Assembly (NCBI GenBank): GCA_964545875.1 | Contig: CAZJHH010000009.1 | Location: 47,425 to 111,424, forward strand | Length of the DNA stretch: 64,000 nucleotides | Direction of reading: 5' to 3' | DNA from: DAIPKP01 sp964545875 | GTDB taxonomy: Bacteria > Synergistota > Synergistia > Synergistales > Aminiphilaceae | Part shown: positions 34,474 to 42,590 of the stretch, one piece after another | Numbering within the stretch: the first letter of the stretch is position 1 | How the letters are laid out: each line of letters begins with the position of its first letter | Notes under the pieces: generated by a model | The model's input: only the letters and a program-made list of their open reading frames with translations | What the model was told of the DNA's origin: nothing | Databases searched by the model: none | Position numbers and translations under genes: made by a program

Positions 34474-36198
34474 ATGCTTTCTTCGAAGGAACGGTCTCTT
34501 CTGGAAAAAACGGATTCATTCCGGCTCTGGAAGGATTTTGAGCGTATCGCCTCCCATAACCGTCTTTCGGGATCTCCCGGAGAACGCCGGGCGGTGGAAT
34601 ATATCGCCTCACGCCTGGAGGAAGAGAACATCGCCGTGGAGCTTCGCAGCTTTCCGGTGCGGCTGAGCAATCCTCGGAAAATCCGTCTCTCCTGCGCTTC
34701 CGGAGGCGGCACCTTCTTCGATGTTCCCGCCAAGGCCTGGAGCTTTACCCAAAAAAGAGAGAGCCTACGAAGCCGGGGAAGAGTGCGGTTTATTCCCCCG
34801 GAAGAGCTCCCCCGCACCTTTCTGGATTATCTTCTGGAGCGGGGAAACAGCCCGAGGGATCTGGAGGGGCTCATCGCCATGGGAAGGAGCAGCAATCCCT
34901 TTCATCTTCTCTCCCTTCAGGACCGGGGAGCGGTGGGATACATCTTCTGCTGGAACCAAGGGAATGAAGAGGAAATTCATGAGGGAAACGTCAACATGGT
35001 GTGGGGAACTCCCCTGCCGGAAGACCTTTCGTTCTTTCTCGATCTCCCCTTCGCGGCGGTAAATCGCCCTCGGGGAGAAGAGCTTATCAGCCTCGCCATG
35101 GAGGGCATTCTGGAAGCGGAAATCGAGGTGGAACTCGAAAATCTCGTCGCCCCCATCCCCCTTCTGGAGGCTTCCATTCCCGCCCCCTCGAAAAATCCGG
35201 ATTTTCTCCTTCTGGGAAACCACCTGGATTCCTGGCACTACGGGGCCTGCGACAATGCCACGGGAAACGCCCTCTGCCTGGAGCTGGCCCGAAAACTCAA
35301 GGAGATGCAGCCTCATCTGCAACGGGGAGTAAAAATAGCCTGGTGGTCCGGACACTCCAACGGACGCTATGCAGGCTCTTCGGCCTATGCGGAAAGCAAT
35401 TACGAAAACCTTCTGGAACACTGCATGGCCTACATGAACGTAGACATGCCCGGACTCCGGGGAGCTCTGGACTATTCCCTCCTTACCGCAGGGCCGGATC
35501 TTTTCGACCTCGGAAAGAATGTCCTCCGGGACATCACGGGACGGGAGGGAAAACCCGCCCCTCTCGTGCGGGGATGGGATCAATCCTTTCAGAATCTAGG
35601 CATATCCCCCTATTTCATCTGGGCCTCCGCCCTCCCTCCGGGGCATCCGGACAGCACCGGGGGAACCTTTATGAGCCGCTGGTGGCATACGGAAAAGGAT
35701 CTTCCGGAATACTGCGACCCGGAGGTTCTCACAAAGGATCTCTCCCTCTATCTTCTCGGAGCTTTCCGATTTCTCACCCTGCCGGAAGAAGGAATCTACC
35801 GGCCCGAAAGACTTTTCGACGGAATTCTCGAAAGACTTCGAAGCCTCGGAGACTTTTGCAGCCTCCGGTCCCTTGAAACGATACTGGAACGTTCCCGGAA
35901 AGAATACCTGGCTCGGGAAAAAACAAAAAAAATTTCCCCGGACCTTCAAAAACAGGTGCTTCGCAAACTGAATCAGATATACTATGCGGAGAAGCCCCCG
36001 TACCTTCAGGATTACGCCATACCGGAAGCGTACATTCCCGGCCTTTCCATGGGAGCCCTTTCCCTGGAAGGCACCCCGGGAAACTGGGAAAATCTTTACG
36101 GATCTCGTTACCTCCGGACGCAGAAAAACCGCATCTACTCTCTGGGATCCGAAATACTGTTTCTCTGTTCAAAACACGCACAGGCAACTCACCTTTAA
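34474..36198 (+). CDS. M28-like peptidase with an altered catalytic motif
   Basis: A 574-residue protein of the M28 aminopeptidase type with a PA-like insert (about residues 110-230). Metal-site motifs HLDSWHYGACDNATGNA (about 250-266), NVDMPG and a late WWHTEKD are present. In place of the usual GEExGLxGS, which carries the catalytic Glu, the sequence is SGHSNGRYAGS (about 292-302). This HS substitution appears in a subgroup of M28-like proteins, so it need not mean loss of function, but a canonical general base is not visible. There is no signal peptide, so it is cytoplasmic. Confidence 0.85.
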   Translation: MLSSKERSLLEKTDSFRLWKDFERIASHNRLSGSPGERRAVEYIASRLEEENIAVELRSFPVRLSNPRKIRLSCASGGGTFFDVPAKAWSFTQKRESLRSRGRVRFIPPEELPRTFLDYLLERGNSPRDLEGLIAMGRSSNPFHLLSLQDRGAVGYIFCWNQGNEEEIHEGNVNMVWGTPLPEDLSFFLDLPFAAVNRPRGEELISLAMEGILEAEIEVELENLVAPIPLLEASIPAPSKNPDFLLLGNHLDSWHYGACDNATGNALCLELARKLKEMQPHLQRGVKIAWWSGHSNGRYAGSSAYAESNYENLLEHCMAYMNVDMPGLRGALDYSLLTAGPDLFDLGKNVLRDITGREGKPAPLVRGWDQSFQNLGISPYFIWASALPPGHPDSTGGTFMSRWWHTEKDLPEYCDPEVLTKDLSLYLLGAFRFLTLPEEGIYRPERLFDGILERLRSLGDFCSLRSLETILERSRKEYLAREKTKKISPDLQKQVLRKLNQIYYAEKPPYLQDYAIPEAYIPGLSMGALSLEGTPGNWENLYGSRYLRTQKNRIYSLGSEILFLCSKHAQATHL

Positions 36199-36218
36199 CG
36201 GAATTAAGGGGTGACACC

Positions 36219-37394
36219 ATGACAGGGGTTCTCGTAAAGGGAGGCCGGATCTTCGGCCCCGAGCCCGAGGGGCACAAGGATCTGCTCTCCCTGCATTCCC
36301 GTATCGGCGTAGTGGCGGAGGGCATGGATCCTCGGGAGATTCAGAAAATTCTCCCCGCCGTCACGGTATTGGATGCCGGAGGATGCTTCGTCCTTCCCGG
36401 CTTCATCGATCAGCACGTTCATATCAACGGGGGCGGCGGCGAGGGAGGCCCCCGATACCGCACACCTCCTCTGGAGCTGGGAGCATGCATCCGGGCGGGG
36501 GTAACCTCCGTGGTGGGACTTCTCGGCACCGACGGCATCACCCGTTCTCTGGAGGAACTGCTTCTGAAAGCCCAGGCCCTGGAGGAAGAGGGCATCAGCA
36601 CCTGGATTCTCACGGGGGCGTATCAGATTCCCTCCCCCACCTTCACCGGAAGCATCGCCAAGGATCTTCTCCTTATCGACAAGGTGATCGGCCTGAAAAT
36701 AGCTCTTTCGGACCACCGGGCATGCTACCCCACCTTCCACCAGCTCGCCCAAATCGCCTCGGAAGCCAAGATCGGAGGGCTTCTCGCGGGGAAGGCGGGA
36801 ATTGTCACGGTACACATGGGAAGCGGCAAAAGGGGCCTTCGGGATCTTATGGATATTGCGGAAAATACGGAGATCCCCATCTCTCAGTTCGTTCCCACCC
36901 ACCTCTCCCGAACTCCGGAGCTTCTGGAGGAATCTCTGGAATTCGGCAAACGGGGGGGCTATCTGGACATCACCGCAGGATCTCTGGATTTCAAGGAAGA
37001 TCTCCAGGAAAGCCTGGAAGCCGTATCGGAACTGCGCCAACGAGGCATGCCCATGGAGCGGGTCACTCTGAGCAGCGACGGCAACGGCAGTCTTCCTCTC
37101 TTCGACGCATTCGGCAAGATGACCTCCATCGGCGTAAGCTCCATCTCCGGGATATATCATAATCTGGTGCACCTGGTGCAGCATTACGGCTTCGATCTGG
37201 AAACGGCGGTGCGCCTGGGATCCACCAACGTGGCGGAACATCTCTGCCTCAAGAGAAAGGGACATCTGAAAGAGGGCATGGATGCGGATATGATCGTCAT
37301 CGATGAGAAAACCCTCGCCCTCCGTCACGTTATCGCCAAAGGCGAGGTCATGATGCTTAACGGAGAGATCCTCAAAAAGGGTACCTACGAGTAA
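36219..37394 (+). CDS. iadA: Isoaspartyl dipeptidase (beta-aspartyl peptidase)
   Basis: M38-family amidohydrolase that cleaves beta-aspartyl dipeptides from damaged proteins. The 391 residues show metal ligands in DQHVHINGGGGEGG, the carbamylated Lys region GLKIALSDHR, VTVHMGS, VPTHLSR and the catalytic Asp in SSDGNGSLP, as in E. coli IadA. It follows the M28-like gene by 20 nt. It fits the amino-acid salvage theme of the cluster. Confidence 0.95.
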   Translation: MTGVLVKGGRIFGPEPEGHKDLLSLHSRIGVVAEGMDPREIQKILPAVTVLDAGGCFVLPGFIDQHVHINGGGGEGGPRYRTPPLELGACIRAGVTSVVGLLGTDGITRSLEELLLKAQALEEEGISTWILTGAYQIPSPTFTGSIAKDLLLIDKVIGLKIALSDHRACYPTFHQLAQIASEAKIGGLLAGKAGIVTVHMGSGKRGLRDLMDIAENTEIPISQFVPTHLSRTPELLEESLEFGKRGGYLDITAGSLDFKEDLQESLEAVSELRQRGMPMERVTLSSDGNGSLPLFDAFGKMTSIGVSSISGIYHNLVHLVQHYGFDLETAVRLGSTNVAEHLCLKRKGHLKEGMDADMIVIDEKTLALRHVIAKGEVMMLNGEILKKGTYE

Positions 37395-37412
37395 TCACCG
37401 AAAAGATTCTTC

Positions 37413-37440
37413 CGGGCCTCTCTTCTCCAAGGGAGGCCCG
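37413..37440 (+). terminator. Weak hairpin after iadA
   Basis: An 8-bp stem CGGGCCTC / GAGGCCCG with a 12-nt loop, without a clear T run. The rest of the 490-nt gap to the M24 gene has no ORF that I support. Confidence 0.45.
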
Positions 37441-37681
37441 AAAGCATTCTCTCCTCCGAAATCCCTTCCCCCTTCCCCGCCATCATTGAAATATCTGCAA
37501 TCCTCTCAGGAGTCTTTCTCGCAAAAAGCTTGCGTATCAATACAAACAGCGGAAGAAAAACAACGCTCTCCTTCGCCATGTCGCTTTTTTCAGATATTCA
37601 AAGCAGTTTTTAGCGAAATTCCGCCGGAGAAAGTTTTCCCATGCGAAGCCATGTAGGCCATTTCCTCTTTAATAAAGTACC

Positions 37682-37712
37682 TTGACACGGCATTTTGATG
37701 CGTTTAAAATGC
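37682..37712 (+). promoter_or_regulatory. Promoter with overlapping inverted repeat, before the M24 gene
   Basis: A consensus -35 TTGACA and -10 TAAAAT are separated by 17 nt. The perfect repeat GCATTTT-N9-AAAATGC runs from just after the -35 through the -10, as expected of a repressor operator. It lies about 175 nt upstream of the M24 start. Confidence 0.7.
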
Positions 37713-37885
37713 ATTTATGATATTTCAGGAGTATTCTCTTCAATTGCCCCAAATCTTCCGGCTCAGGTTCTTTTGTGCGTCTATGTGCGAGCTTTTCGGC
37801 GGACATTGAAAATTTTTTACCTTCGCACAGAAAATATTCGAAGTATTTTTGACGATAAAAACAACCTTTTATTTATAAAAAGGAG

Positions 37886-38971
37886 ATGATTCCCCTGTCC
37901 CGAGCCATGCAACTCGCCAAGCGCATGGAAGAGCTGAGCCTTCCCGCATTTCTTTCTGCGGAGACTTCGAACATACGCTATGTCAGCGGCTTTACCGGAG
38001 AAGAGGCCTACCTGCTCATGGTGGGGCAACGCCCCTTCATGGTGGCGGACAACCGATTGGTGGACGCCATCGCCGAAGAATGCCCGGGAATGAAAATCGC
38101 CCGGTGGCGCACCCCCTATCCTCCTCTTACGGAGGTTATCGGGGAGCTTCTTGAAAACAAGAACATCCGCACTCTGGCCGTGGAGGCTCACCGGATCAGC
38201 TATCGGCTTTTCAAGGAGCTGGAAAGCCGCCTCCCCCAGGTGGAGCTGCTCCCTCTTTCGGAGGTGGTGGAGCCCCTGCGCTTCGTCAAGGGGCCCGAAG
38301 AGATCGAAAATATCCGTAAAGCCGCATCTTTTGCGGATAAGGCCTTTCAGGAGGTTCTCAACTTCATCCGCCCCGGCGTTACCGAGCGGGAGATCGCCCG
38401 GGAGCTCGAATACGCCCTGGGCAAGGCGGGATCCCAGGGGACGGGCTTTGCCACCATCATCGCCTCGGGGCACCACGCCGCCATGCCTCATGCGGTTCCC
38501 TCGGAACGGAAGATTCGGAAGGGAGACTTTATCGTCATGGATTTCGGCGGACGCCACAATCTCTATCCTTCGGACATGACCCGTACCGTGGTAGTGGGCA
38601 AGGCTTCGGAAGAACAGAAGAGACTCTACGAAACGGTACGGCAATCCCAGGAGGCGGGGCTGCGGGCGGTGCGGGAGGGAGTCTCTTCCAAGGTTCCCCA
38701 TCTTGCGGCCACCGAAGTGATTCTTCAAAAGGGCTATAAAGACGCCTGCTTTACCTACGGAGTGGGACACGGAGTGGGGCTTGAAATTCACGAGGCTCCC
38801 TTTATGAACGCCACCTCCGAGGTCTTTCTGGAAAGAAACAACGTGGTCACCGTGGAGCCGGGAATTTACGTTCCCGCATGGGGAGGCGTTCGCATCGAAG
38901 ATACTCTGGTGGTCACCGAAGGAGAGCCGGAAATTCTCACACTCTCCTCCAAGGAGCTTCTGGAGCTGTAA
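37886..38971 (+). CDS. Xaa-Pro aminopeptidase-like M24 peptidase
   Basis: A 361-residue M24B enzyme (PepP/PepQ-like) that removes residues next to proline. It has an N-terminal creatinase-like domain (about 1-125) and a catalytic pita-bread domain: MDFGGRHNLYPSDMTRTVVVG with the two metal Asp, GVGHGVGLEIHEAPF with the metal His, VTVEPGIYV and GVRIEDTLVV with the Glu pair. A GGAGATGA site precedes the start. It has its own promoter, so it is probably controlled separately from the upstream peptidase group. Confidence 0.94.
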   Translation: MIPLSRAMQLAKRMEELSLPAFLSAETSNIRYVSGFTGEEAYLLMVGQRPFMVADNRLVDAIAEECPGMKIARWRTPYPPLTEVIGELLENKNIRTLAVEAHRISYRLFKELESRLPQVELLPLSEVVEPLRFVKGPEEIENIRKAASFADKAFQEVLNFIRPGVTEREIARELEYALGKAGSQGTGFATIIASGHHAAMPHAVPSERKIRKGDFIVMDFGGRHNLYPSDMTRTVVVGKASEEQKRLYETVRQSQEAGLRAVREGVSSKVPHLAATEVILQKGYKDACFTYGVGHGVGLEIHEAPFMNATSEVFLERNNVVTVEPGIYVPAWGGVRIEDTLVVTEGEPEILTLSSKELLEL

Positions 38972-39127
38972 CGCCCTAAAAATACGGGGTCCATCCGGTT
39001 GTACCCGGGTGCGGGGAACCTTTTTCGCATAGGAACGAGGGAGAGGGGTTCCCCACAAAAATGTACAAACTCTTCAAGCATCTCCGCAACACCCAACATG
39101 ACAAACATCTCGTCATTCTCCCTTGAA

Positions 39128-39158
39128 AGCCCCGGAGCGTTGAAAGCTCCGGGGTTTT
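39128..39158. terminator. Bidirectional terminator between M24 gene and the RiPP operon end
   Basis: Stem CCCCGGAGC / GCTCCGGGG with a 7-nt loop, with T on the plus side and a shorter T run on the minus side. The surrounding gap 38972-39307 also holds a GGGGAACC/GGTTCCCC inverted repeat and the 12-nt direct repeat AACATCTCGTCA at 39106 and 39169. Confidence 0.8.
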
Positions 39159-39307
39159 CCAATTTCTGAACATCTCGTCAATGCCAATTCCGGAGAGCTT
39201 CATGTCGTTTTTTAGGCAGTTCTTTTCGAGAGCTTTCCGCATGCACCATGCTCCTGAAATCTCAAGATACCGAGGGATAGTACATTCTCGAAGGGCACTC
39301 TCCGGAT

Positions 39308-40108
39308 TTACACGAATTCTTCCAGGTGTCGGGCAATTTCCGGAGCCTGTTCCGCATGGAGCGCGTGGGCTCCTCCGGGGATACTCCGAAAAGTACTTTC
39401 GGAAAGGCTTTCCCCAAGGCTTTCCATGGAGGCGGAAGAGATGATGGCATCTTCTTCTCCGCTGAGAAGAAGAACGGGAGCCCCGATTTCCCGGACTCTC
39501 TCCCCGGGATCGAACTCCCTGCATGCCCGGGCCTGGGCGAAAAAGCCCGGATCCTTCTGCCAGAGATCCTCCCGGTACTCTCGGAAAAAGGCGAGACTCT
39601 GCTCCATCCGCCGGGGAAAGGAGAAAAATTTCTCCGAAAGGGTACTGAGGAGCTGCTGCCGAAGCAGAAGTTCCGGAGAACATCCTTGCCGACGCAGATC
39701 TTCCCAGAGGAGAAGCTGCTCTCGGCCACGCCCCGTAAGGCGGGAAGCGGTGTTGATGAGCACCAGTTTTTCCACCCTTTCGGGAAAACGCCATCCCATT
39801 TCCAGAGCCACGAATCCCCCCATGGAGATACCCACCGGAGTAATCCGGGAGATGCCGCAATAATCCAGAAGCTCCACCACCGTATCCGCCAGAGAGGATA
39901 TGGAGAGATCCTCCGAAGGCAGGTCGCTCTTGCCGGAACCGGGAAAATCGAGAGAGAGAATTCCCCAGGGCTTGGTGAGGGAACTCCACACTCCCCGCCA
40001 TGCCAGGGAGGACATGCCAAGACCTCCCAGAAAAAGAAGCTCCCTCTCTCCTCGGGAGCACTCGTACCAGAGGCGCGGCTCCCCCGCCGATTTCAGTTTC
40101 AGGAACAC
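39308..40108 (-). CDS. Alpha/beta hydrolase at the end of the RiPP operon
   Basis: A 266-residue alpha/beta hydrolase fold. The nucleophile elbow is GISMGG, preceded by LDFPGSGKSDLP (oxyanion region); the late Asp lies in LLLSGEEDAIIS and the catalytic His in GGAHALHAEQ. The triad is therefore complete and it is an active-looking esterase or peptidase. GTG at 40108 is chosen for its AAGGAGGAGA site. It is 20 nt after the E1-like gene and probably the last gene of the operon. A role as a tailoring or leader-removing hydrolase is possible but unproven. Confidence 0.82.
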   Translation of the reverse strand: MFLKLKSAGEPRLWYECSRGERELLFLGGLGMSSLAWRGVWSSLTKPWGILSLDFPGSGKSDLPSEDLSISSLADTVVELLDYCGISRITPVGISMGGFVALEMGWRFPERVEKLVLINTASRLTGRGREQLLLWEDLRRQGCSPELLLRQQLLSTLSEKFFSFPRRMEQSLAFFREYREDLWQKDPGFFAQARACREFDPGERVREIGAPVLLLSGEEDAIISSASMESLGESLSESTFRSIPGGAHALHAEQAPEIARHLEEFV

Positions 40109-40128
40109 CGTCTCTCCTCCTTTCCTTC

Positions 40129-41232
40129 TTAGGGAAAACCTCGGATCTCCCCACACCAGGGACAGTCCTTTCGGGATCCCAGAAGAATCCGGCGGCTCTC
40201 CCCCGTGGAAAGATTCAGATCCATTCGGGCGCCCTTCGTGAGAGGGGGCTGAAATCCCGTGAGAAACTTTACCGCCTCCAGGGCGAGAAGTCCCCCCAGA
40301 ATCCCCAGATAGGGGAGGATGACCCCGTGTCGGTACTCCCGGCTCATGGCCTCTCCCTCGGGACGGGAAAAGTCCGGAGTCCACGGGGGGAGAGAGCAGA
40401 GATAGCAGGGAGTCTCTCCGGGAATCACCAGAGGCCCTGCGCCGATAGAGGTGGACGTAACTCCGGCGGTGTAGAGTCCCGGAGTACGGCTTTCGTAGAT
40501 GCCCTGATGAAACCATGTGAAAATAGTCTGCCGGGGGCTGTCTGCGGTGAGTATCCCGAGATCCTGCCCCTTCAGAAGCCGGGCGAAATCCTCGGAGGAT
40601 TCCATTTTTTCCTCCTGAAAGGTATAGCTGCAGCGGGAGTTTTTTCGGGGAAGCTCCCGCCGGAGAACTTCCATTTTCGAACACCCCAAATCCTCTTCGG
40701 TGTAGAAAATCTGCCGGTTCAGGTTGCTCGGCTCCACCCGGTCGAATTCCACCAGGGTAAGGTGCCCCACTCCGAGAGCCACCAGGTTTTGCAGTACCTG
40801 ACATCCTCCTCCTCCCACCCCGAAGAGAATCACCCGGCTCGCTTCGAGTCGACGCTGCATCTCCCTTCCCCGGGGAAGCCCCCGGGGAGTCCAGGCTCCG
40901 AAGAAGAGCCGCTGGCGCTCGTAACGTTCATCCTCCCGGGGAAAGGTCGTTTCTTCCCGCATATCCTCCAGAAGAAGTTTTTCGTCCAGCTCCCGACAGA
41001 AATACAGCACCGTTTCGGGAGAACAGGGGTGCCCCAGAAGACCGAGGAGAACTCCGAGCTCCCGCACCGTTCGGATTCCGTCAAAAAGCTGAAAAAGCTC
41101 CCTCTGCCAAACCTTCAAGGGGTCCAGGATCACTCCTCCGGGAGGAACGAAGGGACACAGTAACCGATCCCCGGGTATCCCCACCCCCATAAGGCTCCTC
41201 TTGAAGCGGGGCTTACTCTCGTACTCCAGCAT
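40129..41232 (-). CDS. ThiF/E1-like adenylating protein with N-terminal PqqD-like (RRE) domain
   Basis: A 367-residue RiPP enzyme. Residues about 35-95 look like a small winged-helix peptide-binding domain (PqqD-like RRE), followed by an E1-type Rossmann fold: GVGGGG (138-143), DRVEPSNLNRQ (164-174), and zinc-type CxxC pairs at 276/279 and 357/360. In azol(in)e RiPPs such proteins present the precursor and/or activate YcaO (ocin-ThiF type). It lacks a UbiA-like or YcaO fusion. ATG at 41232 has a GGAGG site and overlaps the TolC gene by 20 nt; the longer frame upstream is overlap. Confidence 0.85.
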   Translation of the reverse strand: MLEYESKPRFKRSLMGVGIPGDRLLCPFVPPGGVILDPLKVWQRELFQLFDGIRTVRELGVLLGLLGHPCSPETVLYFCRELDEKLLLEDMREETTFPREDERYERQRLFFGAWTPRGLPRGREMQRRLEASRVILFGVGGGGCQVLQNLVALGVGHLTLVEFDRVEPSNLNRQIFYTEEDLGCSKMEVLRRELPRKNSRCSYTFQEEKMESSEDFARLLKGQDLGILTADSPRQTIFTWFHQGIYESRTPGLYTAGVTSTSIGAGPLVIPGETPCYLCSLPPWTPDFSRPEGEAMSREYRHGVILPYLGILGGLLALEAVKFLTGFQPPLTKGARMDLNLSTGESRRILLGSRKDCPWCGEIRGFP

Positions 41233-42559
41233 ACTCTTCCTCCGAAAACTCCCGGAAATCCTCTTCCTCCCTCTCGGAAACCCGGGCAAGGTACGCCCCC
41301 TTCTGCTCCCGTGCCTTTGCTCGGGCGATGAACATGCGCAACCGGGCATCCAGAAGCTGCGTTTGGGCCTGTTCATCCTTCTCCAGGGCATCCATGAGAG
41401 CAAGCACATCCTCAAGTCGTTCCTGGTAAAGTATCCAGGTATCGTCAAGGTTTTCCCGGGCATAGTTCTGCTGCTGCTGCAGCACCGCCACGTTCTTTAC
41501 CGCACTCTCCCAATCACTCCGGGCCTCGTGGTAATTCTTCCGGACCTCCTCCTCGGCCGCCTCCAGGCGTTTTTCCGCCTCCTCCAGAAGATGGATGCTC
41601 TTTCGAATATTGGCCCTCTTCTTGCCGCCATCCGCCAGGGGAACCTCCACGTAGAGAAGAAGATCCCACTCTCCCTCTTCCACATCCGAAAAATGATAGG
41701 TGTAGTCCGTCCAGATTCGGTAGGTTCCCTGAAGCTGGACCTTGAGAGAATCCTCCTTCCGGGCAATGGCACAGAGCATTCGGGTATAATCGAGATTGCT
41801 CCTGGCAGAACGTATATCCGGATTCCCTTCAAAGCTTTCCTCCAGATCCTTCGATGAGAGAAGCCCTTCGGGAAGATTTTCGATGTGCCCGGGAAGAATT
41901 CTCTCTCCGGAAACATAGCCTGCAAGCTCCGCAAGAAATCCCGCATGATCTCCCCGAGCCGTGGCCAGAGAGGATTCCACTTCTCCCACGTTGATCCGCC
42001 CCTTGGTGACATCCAGCCGGGTAATGAGCTTTTCCCGCAGCTCCAGCTCGAGAAGATCCAGCATCTCCTGGCGCTGCTTGAGGATTTTCTCCAGCAGGGC
42101 GATTTTTCGCTCTGCAAAGACACATTGCCAGTAGACCTGTTCGGCGGAACCCAGGAGACTGTTCAGGGTGCTTCCGTAGTCATGCAGGGCTTTTCGGTAG
42201 GCGTAGAGAGCCTTCCGCTCCTTCGCCCGGTTCAGCCCTGAAAGATCCAGATCCTGCTGAAAAATAAGCGAAAGGGTCTGATCGCTTCGCTCGTTGGGAT
42301 AGTAGGTCCACCGCTCCACCGAAGGAGAGAGGGTTATCTGGAGCCGCTGATCCGCCACGGTGATCCGCACGTCCTCCCACTGAGCCAGCGCTTTGGAGCG
42401 ATCTGCCCGGATGGAGGGATTTCGTTCCAGCACCTCCGCAAGGTAGCTTTCCAGATCCAGAACTCGTTCCCGGGACTCCCCCGGAAGGGGAAAAATCCAA
42501 AACCCCGGAAGCACTATTCCTCCCAGGCATAGAAATATCGCGATTCTGCGCACGTTCAA
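41213..42559 (-). CDS. TolC-family outer-membrane efflux protein
   Basis: An outer-membrane channel subunit completing a type I secretion-like export pathway. The roughly 448 residues have an N-terminal hydrophobic segment that fits a signal peptide (RRIAIFLCLGGIVLPGFWIF) and two long coiled-coil repeats typical of the OEP fold (the VLERNPSI and GNPDIRSARSNLDYTRML halves). The start is TTG at 42559 with a GGGAGGA site; an ATG at 42589 would overlap the upstream gene and lacks a good site. Its presence shows that the host has an outer membrane. Confidence 0.85.
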   Translation of the reverse strand: MNVRRIAIFLCLGGIVLPGFWIFPLPGESRERVLDLESYLAEVLERNPSIRADRSKALAQWEDVRITVADQRLQITLSPSVERWTYYPNERSDQTLSLIFQQDLDLSGLNRAKERKALYAYRKALHDYGSTLNSLLGSAEQVYWQCVFAERKIALLEKILKQRQEMLDLLELELREKLITRLDVTKGRINVGEVESSLATARGDHAGFLAELAGYVSGERILPGHIENLPEGLLSSKDLEESFEGNPDIRSARSNLDYTRMLCAIARKEDSLKVQLQGTYRIWTDYTYHFSDVEEGEWDLLLYVEVPLADGGKKRANIRKSIHLLEEAEKRLEAAEEEVRKNYHEARSDWESAVKNVAVLQQQQNYARENLDDTWILYQERLEDVLALMDALEKDEQAQTQLLDARLRMFIARAKAREQKGAYLARVSEREEEDFREFSEEEYAGVRE

Positions 42560-42590
42560 GAGAACACTCCTCCCTCTCCGGTCTCGCATG

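Noticed and set aside
38988..39125. A minus-strand ORF of about 45 codons with several Cys (begins MTRCLSCWVLRRC) near the end of the RiPP operon, considered as a second precursor.
   Set aside because: No leader or double-Gly site, the only ribosome-like sequence is too close to the ATG, and it overlaps inverted repeats; likely chance.
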